From positions 434,001-498,000 of the forward strand of contig CANLSQ010000001.1 of the NCBI GenBank assembly GCA_947493955.1: DNA of 64,000 nucleotides. The letters are read 5' to 3'. Source of the stretch: an uncultured Sphingomonadaceae bacterium. GTDB taxonomy: Bacteria; Pseudomonadota; Alphaproteobacteria; Sphingomonadales; Sphingomonadaceae. A program made the translations under genes and the position numbers. The stretch's first letter is position 1. Each line of letters begins with the position of its first letter. Positions 40,449 through 50,342 of this stretch are shown piece by piece. Below the pieces are notes generated by a model. The model searched no databases, was not told the origin of the DNA, and saw nothing but the letters and a program-made list of their open reading frames with translations.

Positions 40449-42200
40449 ATGGCTGAAGAAACTTCCATCAACCAGAACCTCACGCCCGTCGCGCCGACGG
40501 GCATGAACGCGTCTGGCGTCAGTGGGTTCATGGGCTCAATCCAATCCTTTGTGCAGCAGCCTGCCATTGCGCGGGCCATGCCTTTGATCATATTGTCCGC
40601 AGTCATAATCGCCGCTCTTTCGGCCTGGCTGGTCTTGCGTGAACCCGCGCAACGGGACTTGTTCCGCGGTCTGCCCGACAATGACAAGTCGGCGGTTATG
40701 CAAGCGCTGCAAAGCGCCAATATTCCCTATCAGGTTGATGAAACCAGCGGCACTTTGACGGTTAGCAATGAAGATTATCACGCTGCAAAAATCGAACTGG
40801 CGGGGCAGGGGCTGCCGCGCACCGCGCCCAGCGGCGACACTGTTATGTCGAGCATGCCCATGGGGGCTAGTCGTGCAGTTGAGTCTGAAAAGCTGCGCAC
40901 GGCCCGGGAAATGGATTTGGCGCGATCGATAGAGGCACTGGATAATGTGATCTCTGCGCGGGTGCACTTGGCTGTCGAGCAGCCAAGTATATTTCTGCGT
41001 GATCGAAATGAGCCGGCTGCATCGGTCATTTTGCAATTAAGCGGCGCCACTAAATTGGACGAGCGCCAGACGACAGCGATATTGAATCTGGTCGCCAGCT
41101 CCGTACCGGGTTTGGACGCTTCCAATGTATCGGTCATTGATCAAAATGGTAGATTATTGTCTAGCCGTGACGATGAAAACTCAAAGAACAATGATACCCA
41201 GTTAAAAATCAAAGCGGCGATAGAAGATCGCTATCGTCAATCACTGGCGAGCCTTTTGACGCCGATTGTCGGCCCCGGAAACTTCGTTGCCGAGGTCACC
41301 GCCGATGTCAATTTTGACGAGAAACAGGCGACCAGTGAGATTTATCCTGCCGATGGTTCGGTCCTGCGCTCTGAACAAGGTATGCGCTCGGAAGAACCGG
41401 TCGGTGGGCCGCAAGTTGGCGGTATACCTGGAGCACTGGCCAACAGGCCCCCTGCTGCTGCTGAATTTGAAGATCAACCTGGCGGTGAGGAAGAGCAAGC
41501 TGCTCAGCAAACCGAGCCACGGAAAACTAGCGAAGAATATCAGCGCAATTTCGAACTGGCTCGTGAAATTGCAATAACAAACCAAGCCACTGGTCAGGTT
41601 TCTCGTCTTTCGGTCGCGGTAGCCATTGATGACAAGGCGCTGAAAGATACCAAGTCACCCAAAGAGATCCAGGAAATAGAAAAGCTGGTCAAGGGAACCA
41701 TTGGCTTTAATGCCGAGCGCGGTGACCAGATTGCCGTATCTGCCCGTCAATTCCGGCCAGTAACGGAAAAAGAAGCCGAAGAAGCTTTTTATGAATCCCC
41801 CTGGTTTGCGATTATCGCTCGAAATGTGACGGCGCTGGTTGTCGCCTTGCTGATCATATTCCTCATCGCTCGCCCGATATTGAAAAAATGGCTGAGTGCG
41901 GAGAAAAATCTGAAAGCCAATATGGCTGCCAACAGCGCGGCTATTCCTGCTGACCTTATGATGCAAAACCGCAGCCTGCCAAGCGCAGCGCCGACAAACG
42001 CTGATGCGGGAGGCAGTGCGGGGCAGGCAGCCCAGATCAATGGTTCACAGGTCACAATCGATATGATCCAGGCGGCACCAAGCTATCAGGAACGAGCGCT
42101 GTTGACGCAGAGTTTTGTCAAACAAAATCCTGATCACGCTGCTCTGGTGGTGAAAGAGCTTTTGAAAGAATCGGATGAGCTGGAGGAAGCTGATGGCTGA
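40449..42200 (+). CDS. fliF: Flagellar MS-ring protein FliF
   Basis: This 583-residue protein has a first membrane helix near 37-58 (LIILSAVIIAALSAWLVLRE). Large YscJ-like ring-building modules follow (GLPDNDKSAVMQALQSANIP, then ISARVHLAVEQPSIFLRDRN). A second helix lies near 454-474 (FAIIARNVTALVVALLIIFL), and the C-terminal tail binds FliG. It forms the MS ring, the assembly base of the flagellum. Length matches the family (about 550-580). It overlaps fliG by 8 bases. Confidence 0.96.
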   Translation: MAEETSINQNLTPVAPTGMNASGVSGFMGSIQSFVQQPAIARAMPLIILSAVIIAALSAWLVLREPAQRDLFRGLPDNDKSAVMQALQSANIPYQVDETSGTLTVSNEDYHAAKIELAGQGLPRTAPSGDTVMSSMPMGASRAVESEKLRTAREMDLARSIEALDNVISARVHLAVEQPSIFLRDRNEPAASVILQLSGATKLDERQTTAILNLVASSVPGLDASNVSVIDQNGRLLSSRDDENSKNNDTQLKIKAAIEDRYRQSLASLLTPIVGPGNFVAEVTADVNFDEKQATSEIYPADGSVLRSEQGMRSEEPVGGPQVGGIPGALANRPPAAAEFEDQPGGEEEQAAQQTEPRKTSEEYQRNFELAREIAITNQATGQVSRLSVAVAIDDKALKDTKSPKEIQEIEKLVKGTIGFNAERGDQIAVSARQFRPVTEKEAEEAFYESPWFAIIARNVTALVVALLIIFLIARPILKKWLSAEKNLKANMAANSAAIPADLMMQNRSLPSAAPTNADAGGSAGQAAQINGSQVTIDMIQAAPSYQERALLTQSFVKQNPDHAALVVKELLKESDELEEADG

Positions 42201-43245
42201 CGCTGCATCTAAGGATGATAAAACAGAAAAAGAAGACGGCCAGCAGCTTGAGTTGATTACCGGACGTCAGACGGCCGCAATCCTCATGCTTTTGTTTGAT
42301 GATGATGAGGCTGCTAAAATTCTGGAGCGCCTCGAACCGCAGGAAGCTGAACTTCTGGGAGAGGCGATGTTCAGTGTTGCTGACGTCGATGCCATTCAAA
42401 TTGACGGGTCGCTCGACCGGTTTTTGCAACTGACCAGAAATCAGACCATGCTTGCCTATAAGTCGGATGAAAAAGTCGGCCGCGTTTTTCGGGCTGCACT
42501 GGGAACACCCCGTGCGGAAACGATGATGAACCGCTTTGCCCCGAAGAGGCCCACCAATATCGCGGAGCTACTCAAGTGGGTCGAGATTAAAGACCTGGCC
42601 GAATTGGTTCAGAACGAACCGCCACAAATTGCTGCGGTCTTAATCTCATTTATGACACCTGAAGCAGCAGCAGAAATGTTGCAGCTGGTAGAGCCTGCAT
42701 TGCAGGAAGAACTGATTTACCGCGTTGCGACCTTGGGGCCAGTTAGCGCCCACGCACTGGCACAAATTCACGCACTTCTGGAAAGCAATGGCCCGTCGGC
42801 AGAAGAGATTGCGCCACCGATGGAAATTGGCGGGTTGATGGATAGTGCGTCGATTATCAACGGCTTGCCCAAGCAGGCCAGTCAGGCGATTTTGAAAGGT
42901 GTGGCAAAACGCGACCGTAAGATCGCAAAGCAGATCGAAGATGAGATGTTCGTGTTTGCCGACCTGATGAACCTGTCGAAAAAGGATATCGGTACGGTCG
43001 TTCGCAAGGTGGATTCTGCCATATTGGTGCCTGCTTTGCGCGGTGCTTCCAGCGAACTCAAAGCAAAAATATTCGAAGCTATGTCACAGCGGGCGGCGGA
43101 GACTATTCAGGATGAAATGGATGAGTCCCCACCACAACCTATGGAAGCTGTGATCAGTGCACAAAAAGGCGTTATCGCTATCGCGAAGCTGATGATCGAT
43201 AATGGAGAAATCAGCATGTCGACCGGCGGTGCTGATTATGTCTGA
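42193..43245 (+). CDS. fliG: Flagellar motor switch protein FliG
   Basis: The 350-residue switch protein has the N-terminal FliF-binding domain (ITGRQTAAILMLLFDDDEAA), a middle domain with NEPPQIAAVLISFMTPEAAA (EHPQ-like region) and the C-terminal torque domain MFVFADLMNLSKKDIGTVVR, then ALRGASSELKAKIFEAMSQR, which contacts MotA. It has GGAGGAAG just before the ATG, chosen over an in-frame codon 18 bases upstream. It overlaps fliF and fliH by 8 bases each. Confidence 0.95.
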   Translation: MADAASKDDKTEKEDGQQLELITGRQTAAILMLLFDDDEAAKILERLEPQEAELLGEAMFSVADVDAIQIDGSLDRFLQLTRNQTMLAYKSDEKVGRVFRAALGTPRAETMMNRFAPKRPTNIAELLKWVEIKDLAELVQNEPPQIAAVLISFMTPEAAAEMLQLVEPALQEELIYRVATLGPVSAHALAQIHALLESNGPSAEEIAPPMEIGGLMDSASIINGLPKQASQAILKGVAKRDRKIAKQIEDEMFVFADLMNLSKKDIGTVVRKVDSAILVPALRGASSELKAKIFEAMSQRAAETIQDEMDESPPQPMEAVISAQKGVIAIAKLMIDNGEISMSTGGADYV

Positions 43246-43930
43246 CCTGCGTTCGGAAAAAAATCTCCACAGTGCCATGGACAATGATGAGGTTGTTCCG
43301 CTGTGGCGCATGCCGATGGAACAGAAAGAGTTTTCTGCCTGGTCAGGCAGCCTCCCGAAAAATAGTGGATCGGGTTCTGACCATCAGTTTCCGAGTTTTG
43401 ATGGATCGGAAACAGGTATGAACGGTGCCTCCGGCGGCGAGGAAGAAGACATATTTGAAGCGGCCTATCGCAAAGGCTGGGAAGACGGGCAGGCGGCTTT
43501 GGCTGCAGAGCAGGAAGCGAATGATCAGGCCTCTGCCACCTTGGCCGACGCAATCAGTCATCTGAATGATCTATATTCGACTGGCAGCTTTTCCTTGATC
43601 CTGAACGCGATTGAATCGCTTTTTCGCCGTTGCTCGGAACTTGCCGTACCAGATAAAGTCCTGCTGGAGGCCTGGGCAACGCAATTGGCAGACAGAATTG
43701 ACCAGGATCAAAAGGGTGCAAGCCTGCTTTTGCACCCCGATGATCTGGCATTGCTTGATCAGGAAAAGTGCAAGCTGCCTATGCGCGCCGACCCATCCAT
43801 GCTGCGCGGTAACCTGAAACTTAATCACGCCGGCGGCTGGATCGAAAAAGGGTCGGAAGTCGTACTGGATGAATTGCGCGATCTGATAGATGAATTAAGC
43901 GGCCAGCAATCGGAATCCGGTCATGAGTGA
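43238..43930 (+). CDS. fliH: Flagellar export regulator FliH
   Basis: The 230-residue protein has a variable N-terminus, the segment EAAYRKGWEDGQAALAAEQE near 75-94 (helical, with the small-residue repeats seen in FliH), and a C-terminal domain EKCKLPMRADPSMLRGNLKL, then NHAGGWIEKGSE, similar to V-type ATPase E subunits. FliH holds the FliI ATPase at the export gate. It overlaps fliG and fliI by 8 bases each. Similarity is modest but position is decisive. Confidence 0.88.
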   Translation: MSDLRSEKNLHSAMDNDEVVPLWRMPMEQKEFSAWSGSLPKNSGSGSDHQFPSFDGSETGMNGASGGEEEDIFEAAYRKGWEDGQAALAAEQEANDQASATLADAISHLNDLYSTGSFSLILNAIESLFRRCSELAVPDKVLLEAWATQLADRIDQDQKGASLLLHPDDLALLDQEKCKLPMRADPSMLRGNLKLNHAGGWIEKGSEVVLDELRDLIDELSGQQSESGHE

Positions 43931-45281
43931 AACGGCCCAAACGTTCGTTAGCGACCATAATAGCGGCAAGGGAATTCGGGGTCTTTTGGCCCGCATTGAA
44001 CATATCGGCAATGAACCGCGCCAGGTCGGCAAGTTATCTGCGCATGACAATGGCATGCTGGAAGTCACAGGTTTTCCATATCCTTTGGGATATTCCGGCC
44101 GTGTGATAGCGACCGACGGCCGGGAGATTACGGCCGAAGTTGTCGGATTCAAGGGATCACGCACCCTGATGATTCCGATGGTGCAGGATGCGCCGCTGCG
44201 AAGCGGCAGCCGGGTACTACCCTTTGCCAAATCGAATGAAGCCGCAGTTGGTGACGCACTATTTGGCCGGATCATTGGCCCGATGGGAGAGCCCATTGAC
44301 GGCAAGGGACCGATATTGGCCACCGAGAGTATCCCGCTATCGGGGCTTGAAGGTAATGTGATGCGCCGAGCCAGTGTAACCAAGCCTATCGATATGGGCA
44401 TAAGGGCATTGAACGGTTTGCTGACATTTGGTCAGGGTCAACGGGTTGCCGTCATTGCCGGATCGGGTGTTGGCAAATCAATGCTGATCAATCAAATTTT
44501 GGACGGCGTCGTTGCCGACGTTGTTGTTGTTGGCCTGATCGGGGAACGCGGCCGTGAAGTGAACGACTTCGTAAACCGCCGCAATGAGAAAAAAGATGCA
44601 GTGCCTACAATCACGGTTGCTGTGCCTGCGGATCACTCGCCTTCCTCGCGGTTAAAGGCAGCCCATCGGGCTACCGCGATTGCCGAACATTTTCGGTCGC
44701 AAGGCAAATCGGTTGTGCTGGTTATCGACAGCCTGACGCGGGTTGCCCATGCCCAACGTGAAATCGGTCTGGCTGCCGGCGAACCGCCCACGATGAAAGG
44801 TTATCCACCCTCGGCCCTGTCGATGATTCCGCGTCTGATTGAAAGGGCAGGGAATGACAATAAGACTGGCGGCTCGATAACCGCCATTTACACCGTTCTT
44901 GCTGATGGTGATGATCTTGATGATCCGGTTGTCGACAATGCGCGGGCTATTGCTGACGGCCATATAATATTATCTCGCTCGCTGGCGGAGCAGGGCATTT
45001 TTCCAGCCATTGATATCGGGAAATCAATCAGCCGGGTTGCGGTGGACATTATCGATGATGCGCATCATGCGGCGCAAACCCATTTCAAGCGTCTCTGGTC
45101 CATCTACGAGGAAAACCGGGATCTGGTTTTAATGGGAGCATACCAAGCCGGTAATGATCCCAATATTGACGAAGCGCTCGCACAGTGGCCGATCATGGTC
45201 GAGTATCTGAAGCAGAAACCTCGCGAACTTGTGAACTTCCGGCAAAGCATCAGTGATCTGTTTGGTCTGTTCGAGCCATGA
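43923..45281 (+). CDS. fliI: Flagellum-specific ATPase FliI
   Basis: The 452-residue ATPase is an F1-beta-like protein with Walker A GSGVGKSML near 180, Walker B SVVLVIDSLTR near 260, and an N-terminal beta-barrel. Family landmarks are VVVGLIGERGREVNDFV and the SRSLAEQGIFPAIDI segment. It powers unfolding and loading of export substrates with FliH and FliJ. Length is as expected (about 440-455). fliJ overlaps its end by 4 bases. Confidence 0.97.
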   Translation: MSETAQTFVSDHNSGKGIRGLLARIEHIGNEPRQVGKLSAHDNGMLEVTGFPYPLGYSGRVIATDGREITAEVVGFKGSRTLMIPMVQDAPLRSGSRVLPFAKSNEAAVGDALFGRIIGPMGEPIDGKGPILATESIPLSGLEGNVMRRASVTKPIDMGIRALNGLLTFGQGQRVAVIAGSGVGKSMLINQILDGVVADVVVVGLIGERGREVNDFVNRRNEKKDAVPTITVAVPADHSPSSRLKAAHRATAIAEHFRSQGKSVVLVIDSLTRVAHAQREIGLAAGEPPTMKGYPPSALSMIPRLIERAGNDNKTGGSITAIYTVLADGDDLDDPVVDNARAIADGHIILSRSLAEQGIFPAIDIGKSISRVAVDIIDDAHHAAQTHFKRLWSIYEENRDLVLMGAYQAGNDPNIDEALAQWPIMVEYLKQKPRELVNFRQSISDLFGLFEP

Positions 45282-45724
45282 AACGGAAGGTGAAGGGGCT
45301 GCAGCGCATATTGAAAGTGCGTGATACCCAGAAGAAATTAAAGGAAATGGCGCTTGCAAAAGCTGGCAATCATTGCGCGGCATTGGAGCATAACGCGGAC
45401 AGGATCAGAAAACTTCAGATTGAATCACTGTCCGATGTTCAGGCGGTGAACGCCGATATGTTGTCCGCCAGAATGGAACTTTCCGGGCGCCTGGTTGATG
45501 CCGAGCGCTCGATAGAAGCGTCTATGGAGAAAGCCCGGCAAGACTTTGCCCATGCAGAGCGGCAAAACCTTGCCGCCCGGACCACCTATGAGGGTACCGA
45601 AAAACTCCTCCATTCCAACCTTCGCAAGGCTCGCAAGGCGGAAATATTTAAAACCGATGTTCGTCATAACATATTGTATAATATAGGAAATAATAGGAAA
45701 AAGGATCGCCGTGATGATGGGTAA
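45278..45724 (+). CDS. fliJ: Flagellar export protein FliJ
   Basis: This 148-residue protein is nearly all coiled coil: GLQRILKVRDTQKKLKEMAL, then AKAGNHCAALEHNADRIRKL and SMEKARQDFAHAERQNLAAR. It is highly basic at both ends, as in FliJ, which couples the FliI ring to FlhA. Sequence conservation is always low in this family, so the call rests on coiled coil, size and place between fliI and fliK. It overlaps fliK by 11 bases. Confidence 0.85.
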   Translation: MKRKVKGLQRILKVRDTQKKLKEMALAKAGNHCAALEHNADRIRKLQIESLSDVQAVNADMLSARMELSGRLVDAERSIEASMEKARQDFAHAERQNLAARTTYEGTEKLLHSNLRKARKAEIFKTDVRHNILYNIGNNRKKDRRDDG

Positions 45725-47402
45725 AATCTTGTCTGAGGCCTCTCAATCCATAATTGGCATGCTTTCTGCAAAGCCTGTCGGCATGGAAACACGCACTGCA
45801 AATAACGAGTTCAGCTCCCTTCTGGCCGCCGGTGAGGACCGGTCGCGTTCGGCATTGGATAAAGACGGAGCAGAAACGGCAGAAGGCAATGACGCTGAGC
45901 AGTTTCTGGCGCAGTTGATCGGTAATGATGATCAGTCCGTTACACCTTCAGAAAAGCGTGAGATGGTAAAAACCGTCACAATGAAGATCGTGGGTGATGA
46001 CGGTGTCGACAGTGCCCAGACCGATGCTTCCTTTTCTCCAGAAGCTGCTTCGGAAATGCAGCGTTTCGTATCGGTTCTTCAACCATCCTCCGGCGATTCA
46101 ACACAGATCGGCAAGAGCATATCTGACATTGAACCGAAGCGAGCATCAAATGGTTTTAGTGTAACGGTCCAGAGCACCAAAGAGCAGAACCCTGGCGCTG
46201 GCAAAGATACCAAACAGGCCTCCATGTTGGCAGAAAAGCAGCCGGTCACGCCGGTCGATGTGCATGCTCCAGGTGATATCAAGCCTGCTCCTAGCGACAT
46301 CAATATAGCGACGCCGGAAAACAGCAATGTGTTGAGGGAAGGTGCCAAAACTTTCTCTGCGCCCAAGATGGAAAATGATCCTGTCGGACAAAGTAAAACC
46401 CCACTCGATGGTAGGATATTGGCAGAGACCAAACCAGTTTCCGAAAATGGTGTAAAAGCCAAAGTCCCATCTGCTTCGTTGAGCAATGCAGACAAATCCT
46501 CACCTGAAATCAGTGTGCAGAAGCCCGCTCTGGCGCAGACCACTGCAACGGAAACGTCACAAACCACCAATAAATCAACGGCTCCCATCCTGGCAGCACC
46601 ATATACTGACTTTGCAATACGCAATCGCTCGAAAACCGATAATGTGGATGGCAAACGCCCTGCGGCACTTTCCTCGCCAAGTAATATTGGATCGGAGCAA
46701 CCGGTGCTGGACTCTCTTGATTTGCGGTTGGCCAGTAATCGAAATTTGGCAGGCACCAAATCTGTACAAGCCCCTGAAATTGACGCCCGGGTTTCTAAGG
46801 CGCCTACAGATGCTTCGATGAAAATCGAGACAAAATCGTCTTTCATGGAAATGCAAAAGCTTTCCACTGGGCATGATCTGGAAACCACCATTGAACTGTC
46901 GGCGCCAGCCCCTGTTGCCCAACCGACCAGCACTCAAACTGCTACACAAAAGACTGTTGGTTTCGACTGGAACGCGCCGCAATTTGCCGAGCGCTTTGCC
47001 TCTGAAATCAGTGATATGCGGATCAACGGCGATCTGAAGAAATTTGAGATCAACCCACGAAATATGGGGCGTCTGGAAGTGTCTTTCCTTTCGCGCGGCG
47101 GCGTGGAAGTACTTCAAATTGAAGCAGAAAGTGACGCAGCTCGTGAGGTGATAGTACAACACAGCCAGGCGATTCAGGATATTTTGAAGGCACAGGGACG
47201 GTCTGATCTGACCCTGCGCGTGGATGTACGGGACAATATGTTCGCTGCATCTCAAAATGACAGCATGGATTTCAGCCATCAAAACGGCGCAGGCGAACAG
47301 GAAGAACACACCGCTTCGCCTTCCCAAAATGGCAGCGCAGCTATGACGACCGAGGGTGATGTCGATCCACCGGCACCGTCCGATAACAGCCGCTACGCCT
47401 GA
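45714..47402 (+). CDS. fliK: Flagellar hook-length control protein FliK
   Basis: The 562-residue protein has a long, low-complexity, Ser/Thr/Lys-rich N-terminal part that acts as the hook ruler, and a conserved C-terminal Flg_hook domain at about 420-510: APQFAERFASEISDMRINGD, then LKKFEINPRNMGRLEVSFLS and AREVIVQHSQAIQDILKAQG. It switches export from hook to filament proteins through FlhB. The ATG at 45714 (a second is at 45717) is preferred over a GTG at 45711. Downstream is fliL after 45 bases. Confidence 0.92.
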   Translation: MMGKILSEASQSIIGMLSAKPVGMETRTANNEFSSLLAAGEDRSRSALDKDGAETAEGNDAEQFLAQLIGNDDQSVTPSEKREMVKTVTMKIVGDDGVDSAQTDASFSPEAASEMQRFVSVLQPSSGDSTQIGKSISDIEPKRASNGFSVTVQSTKEQNPGAGKDTKQASMLAEKQPVTPVDVHAPGDIKPAPSDINIATPENSNVLREGAKTFSAPKMENDPVGQSKTPLDGRILAETKPVSENGVKAKVPSASLSNADKSSPEISVQKPALAQTTATETSQTTNKSTAPILAAPYTDFAIRNRSKTDNVDGKRPAALSSPSNIGSEQPVLDSLDLRLASNRNLAGTKSVQAPEIDARVSKAPTDASMKIETKSSFMEMQKLSTGHDLETTIELSAPAPVAQPTSTQTATQKTVGFDWNAPQFAERFASEISDMRINGDLKKFEINPRNMGRLEVSFLSRGGVEVLQIEAESDAAREVIVQHSQAIQDILKAQGRSDLTLRVDVRDNMFAASQNDSMDFSHQNGAGEQEEHTASPSQNGSAAMTTEGDVDPPAPSDNSRYA

Positions 47403-47447
47403 GCCTGAAATCACCCATTAAAACGAATAGAAACTTCAGAGGTCAAA

Positions 47448-48020
47448 ATGTCAGATACCAATCCGGAAGAAGAAAAGCCCAAAAAGAAAAAAGGCAAGAT
47501 GAAAGGCATCATCATTGGGCTTGCTGCAGTTGCTGTTCTCGGCGGCGGCGGCGCGGCTGGCGGATTTTATGTCGCCGGTACGATGAACAGTGAAGGTGGT
47601 GAACCTGAAGACCCGAACAAGCCCAAGATAATTTTGAAAGACGGCACAGCCGTTAGCGAACGGGAAGCCAAGACCGCAATATCGGAGCCGAATGATAGTA
47701 ATTTCAAAATTACTTATCATCAGATCGAGCAGCCGTTTACATCGAATCTCTCCAATTCTGAGAGCTTTGCGCAATTGTCGCTCGCTATCTCAACCTATTA
47801 TGACGAGCGTGTCTTTGAGCATGTGACCGAGCATGAGATTGCCATCCGTTCCGCTATCCTGATGGAACTTGGGCAACAAGATCCGTTCGAGCTGGACACG
47901 TCCGAAGGCAAACGCGAGCTGAAGAAAAAGCTCCGCGATGTCATCAACGCCACCCTGAAAGAAAAATCGGGATTTGGCGGAATTGAGGACGTCTATTTCA
48001 CCAGCATGGTCATCCAGTAA
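47448..48020 (+). CDS. fliL: Flagellar basal body-associated protein FliL
   Basis: The 190-residue protein has a Lys-rich cytoplasmic N-terminus, one membrane helix near 21-44 (IIIGLAAVAVLGGGGAAGGF), and a periplasmic stomatin-like domain with FTSNLSNSESFAQLSLAIST and DERVFEHVTEHEIAIRSAIL. It ends IEDVYFTSMVIQ, the FliL end motif. It associates with the stator and rotor and stabilises torque generation. It lies 22 bases before fliM. Confidence 0.94.
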   Translation: MSDTNPEEEKPKKKKGKMKGIIIGLAAVAVLGGGGAAGGFYVAGTMNSEGGEPEDPNKPKIILKDGTAVSEREAKTAISEPNDSNFKITYHQIEQPFTSNLSNSESFAQLSLAISTYYDERVFEHVTEHEIAIRSAILMELGQQDPFELDTSEGKRELKKKLRDVINATLKEKSGFGGIEDVYFTSMVIQ

Positions 48021-48042
48021 GATTTTAGAAGGCGATAAACCA

Positions 48043-48957
48043 ATGTCCGAGCCTACCACAGAAAACGCCTCCGCCAGCGCCTCAACTGACCGCGCGCCAG
48101 CCGAGCACAGTCTGCTGAAAAAAGGCGGACCTGACGATATGCTTTTGACAGTATATCGGAAGGTCGAGAAAAAACTGGCCAGTCGGATCAAAGCCCATCT
48201 GACGGGCATTGTCAGTTGTGAGTTGGGCGTCGAAATGGCCAGCAGCGACACATTGCAATTCCCCAAATGGCATCAGGCACTGGAGGGTGACGCAGTCTAT
48301 CTGGAATATCATTCCGGCACGTCGGGACCTCCTATGTGGGTCCGGGTTTCGCGTTTGTTTCTGACGGGGTGTGTAGACTGTTTTTTTGGCGGGCAATTTG
48401 ATGGTGAAACCTGCGCAGAAGGAAAGCTTTCGCGGTCCGAAAAGGCGATGATTGATCGTCTGGGAAAAGCCATAGCCGATAGCCTCGCCGAGAGTTGGTC
48501 GGTGGTTTATGAAACAACGTTTCGTTATGCCGGATATATTCATGACAAGGATGATCTCGAGATGGATCTCGAAGATCCGAATATTCTTGTCAGTTCTGCC
48601 CGGATCGCGCTTTCGGGTCATGCGGTGGAAGCAATTGATTTTGCCCAGCCGATTGATGGACTCACCGCTATCGAACCACAGTTGCATCGCCCGGTAAGCC
48701 GGGAAACCAATGCTATTGATCCGGCCTGGCAAAGATCGCTGAAAGAATCTTTTGATCAGGTTTATATGCCTGTTCGCTCCGTCCTGGCGCGTCCGACAAT
48801 GGACTTGTCCAAACTGTCCCGGCTTGCCGTCGGTGACATATTGCCAGTTTCTCCAACCGATAACGTACCACTTATCGTCGGTGACCGCGTCTTCGCACGC
48901 GGCAGCATCGGCGAGCAAAATGGCGGTGTCGCATTCAAAATCAAACAGTTTCTATAG
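48043..48957 (+). CDS. fliM: Flagellar motor switch protein FliM, divergent N-terminus
   Basis: The 304-residue protein has a CheC-like middle domain (FGGQFDGETCAEGKLSRSEK, then AMIDRLGKAIADSLAESWSV) and a C-terminal SpoA domain LSRLAVGDILPVSPTDNVPL, then IVGDRVFARGSIGEQNGGVA. It forms the C-ring with FliG and FliN. The N-terminal CheY-P-binding peptide (consensus LSQxEIDALL) is not present; the first 35 residues are Ser/Thr/Ala-rich. AGAAGGC precedes the chosen ATG. Position between fliL and fliN is decisive. Confidence 0.9.
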   Translation: MSEPTTENASASASTDRAPAEHSLLKKGGPDDMLLTVYRKVEKKLASRIKAHLTGIVSCELGVEMASSDTLQFPKWHQALEGDAVYLEYHSGTSGPPMWVRVSRLFLTGCVDCFFGGQFDGETCAEGKLSRSEKAMIDRLGKAIADSLAESWSVVYETTFRYAGYIHDKDDLEMDLEDPNILVSSARIALSGHAVEAIDFAQPIDGLTAIEPQLHRPVSRETNAIDPAWQRSLKESFDQVYMPVRSVLARPTMDLSKLSRLAVGDILPVSPTDNVPLIVGDRVFARGSIGEQNGGVAFKIKQFL

Positions 48958-48966
48958 GACCAGAAA

Positions 48967-49320
48967 ATGAACGATATGACCCATGATAGCGAGGCTCTTG
49001 GAGCCGCAGAACCTGCCGACGTAAACGGTGGTGTAAATATCAGCCAGCCGCAGGACCATTATGCCTTTCTGGCCGATATCAAGGTTCGCCTGTCGGTCGA
49101 AGTTGGCAGCGTGTCGATGACGGTATCCGACATTATGGACCTGCGCGAAGGTTCGGTCGTCGAACTCGACCGTCAGGTCGATCAGCTGATCGACATTAAC
49201 GTCAACGGTACCCTGGTGGCCCGCGGCGAGGTCGTGCCGGTCAAGAATAAATTCGGCGTAAGGATCGCGGAGATCGTGTCGAATGGCATGGCACGGGCGC
49301 GCGTGGAAAGGCGCACCTGA
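48967..49320 (+). CDS. fliN: Flagellar motor switch protein FliN
   Basis: The 117-residue protein has a variable acidic N-terminus and the SpoA domain DIKVRLSVEVGSVSMTVSDI, then MDLREGSVVELDRQVDQLID and VNGTLVARGEVVPVKNKFGV, typical of FliN. It forms the bottom of the C-ring and docks FliH. It begins nine bases after fliM and its last base is the first of fliO. Confidence 0.96.
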   Translation: MNDMTHDSEALGAAEPADVNGGVNISQPQDHYAFLADIKVRLSVEVGSVSMTVSDIMDLREGSVVELDRQVDQLIDINVNGTLVARGEVVPVKNKFGVRIAEIVSNGMARARVERRT

Positions 49321-49574
49321 TGACCTTTTACATTCTCAAACTCGCAATCATGCTGCCGCTAATCGGCTTGCTGATTTACGGGACGCTCTGGCTTTATCGC
49401 AAATATCAACCGCAGACGATGATGCGTCAGAAATCAACCAGCCTCAATATCGTCGAAGTCATGCCGATTGGTGTGAACAACAAACTGGCCGTCGTTGATT
49501 TTGAAGGACGCAAGATCCTGCTCTCTGTCACTCGCAATGGTGTTGCAAAAGTTGATGAGAAAAATGCAGATTAA
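49320..49574 (+). CDS. fliO: Flagellar biosynthesis protein FliO
   Basis: This short 84-residue protein has one membrane helix ([20 protein letters not shown]) near 6-25 followed by a small cytoplasmic beta domain [20 protein letters not shown], then [16 protein letters not shown], as in FliO/FliZ. FliO helps FliP rings assemble in the export gate. It overlaps fliN by one base and fliP by 11. Confidence 0.88.
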   Translation: MTFYILKLAIMLPLIGLLIYGTLWLYRKYQPQTMMRQKSTSLNIVEVMPIGVNNKLAVVDFEGRKILLSVTRNGVAKVDEKNAD

Positions 49575-50340
49575 TCTAAAAACCATCTGGATCATTGTCG
49601 CGATCATCGCATCCGCATTCATTGCGGGTCCGGCCTTCGCACAGGATGCCGCGCCGGGTGCATCTGCTGCGCTGGAACGGGCGCTGGACGATGTGTCGGG
49701 AGACGGGCAACCGTTGAGCACGACATTGCAAATCCTCATCGTCATGGGGTTGCTGACGATATTGCCGTCAATAGTCCTGATGATGACCAGCTTTACACGG
49801 ATCATCATAGTCCTGTCGATCTTGCGTCATGCACTGGGCCTGCAGCAAACACCACCCAATCAGGTGTTGATTGGACTGTCACTGTTTCTCTCGCTGTTTG
49901 TCATGGCGCCGAGTATTGAAAAGATAAACGAACAGGCGATTACGCCCTATTCGGCGGACGAGATCACGTTGACCGAAGCCATTGATCGGTCTGGCAAGGT
50001 CATGCATAAATTTATGGCGAAACAGACGCGCCAAAGCGATCTTCGCCTGTTCATGGATCTTGCCAATGAAGACGGTTTTGAATCGACTGAAGATATTCCT
50101 TTCTCGATCATGCTGCCGGCCTTTGTCACCAGCGAACTGAAAACCGCTTTTCAGATCGGCTTTCTCATATTCCTGCCTTTCCTGATCATCGATCTGGTCG
50201 TGGCCGCCGTGTTGATGTCGCTTGGTATGATGATGTTGTCGCCGGTGATTATATCGATGCCTTTTAAACTGCTACTTTTCGTCCTTGTGGATGGCTGGGC
50301 TCTTACTATGGGCTCTCTAGCGGCCTCGTTTGCGAGTTAG
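49564..50340 (+). CDS. fliP: Flagellar export gate protein FliP
   Basis: The 258-residue protein has a cleavable signal ([20 protein letters not shown]) and four membrane helices. Signatures are [20 protein letters not shown], then [20 protein letters not shown] and [20 protein letters not shown]. It forms the core export pore with FliQ and FliR. The frame is open upstream, but the signal peptide fixes the ATG at 49564. It lies two bases before fliQ. Confidence 0.97.
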   Translation: MQINLKTIWIIVAIIASAFIAGPAFAQDAAPGASAALERALDDVSGDGQPLSTTLQILIVMGLLTILPSIVLMMTSFTRIIIVLSILRHALGLQQTPPNQVLIGLSLFLSLFVMAPSIEKINEQAITPYSADEITLTEAIDRSGKVMHKFMAKQTRQSDLRLFMDLANEDGFESTEDIPFSIMLPAFVTSELKTAFQIGFLIFLPFLIIDLVVAAVLMSLGMMMLSPVIISMPFKLLLFVLVDGWALTMGSLAASFAS

Positions 50341-50342
50341 CG

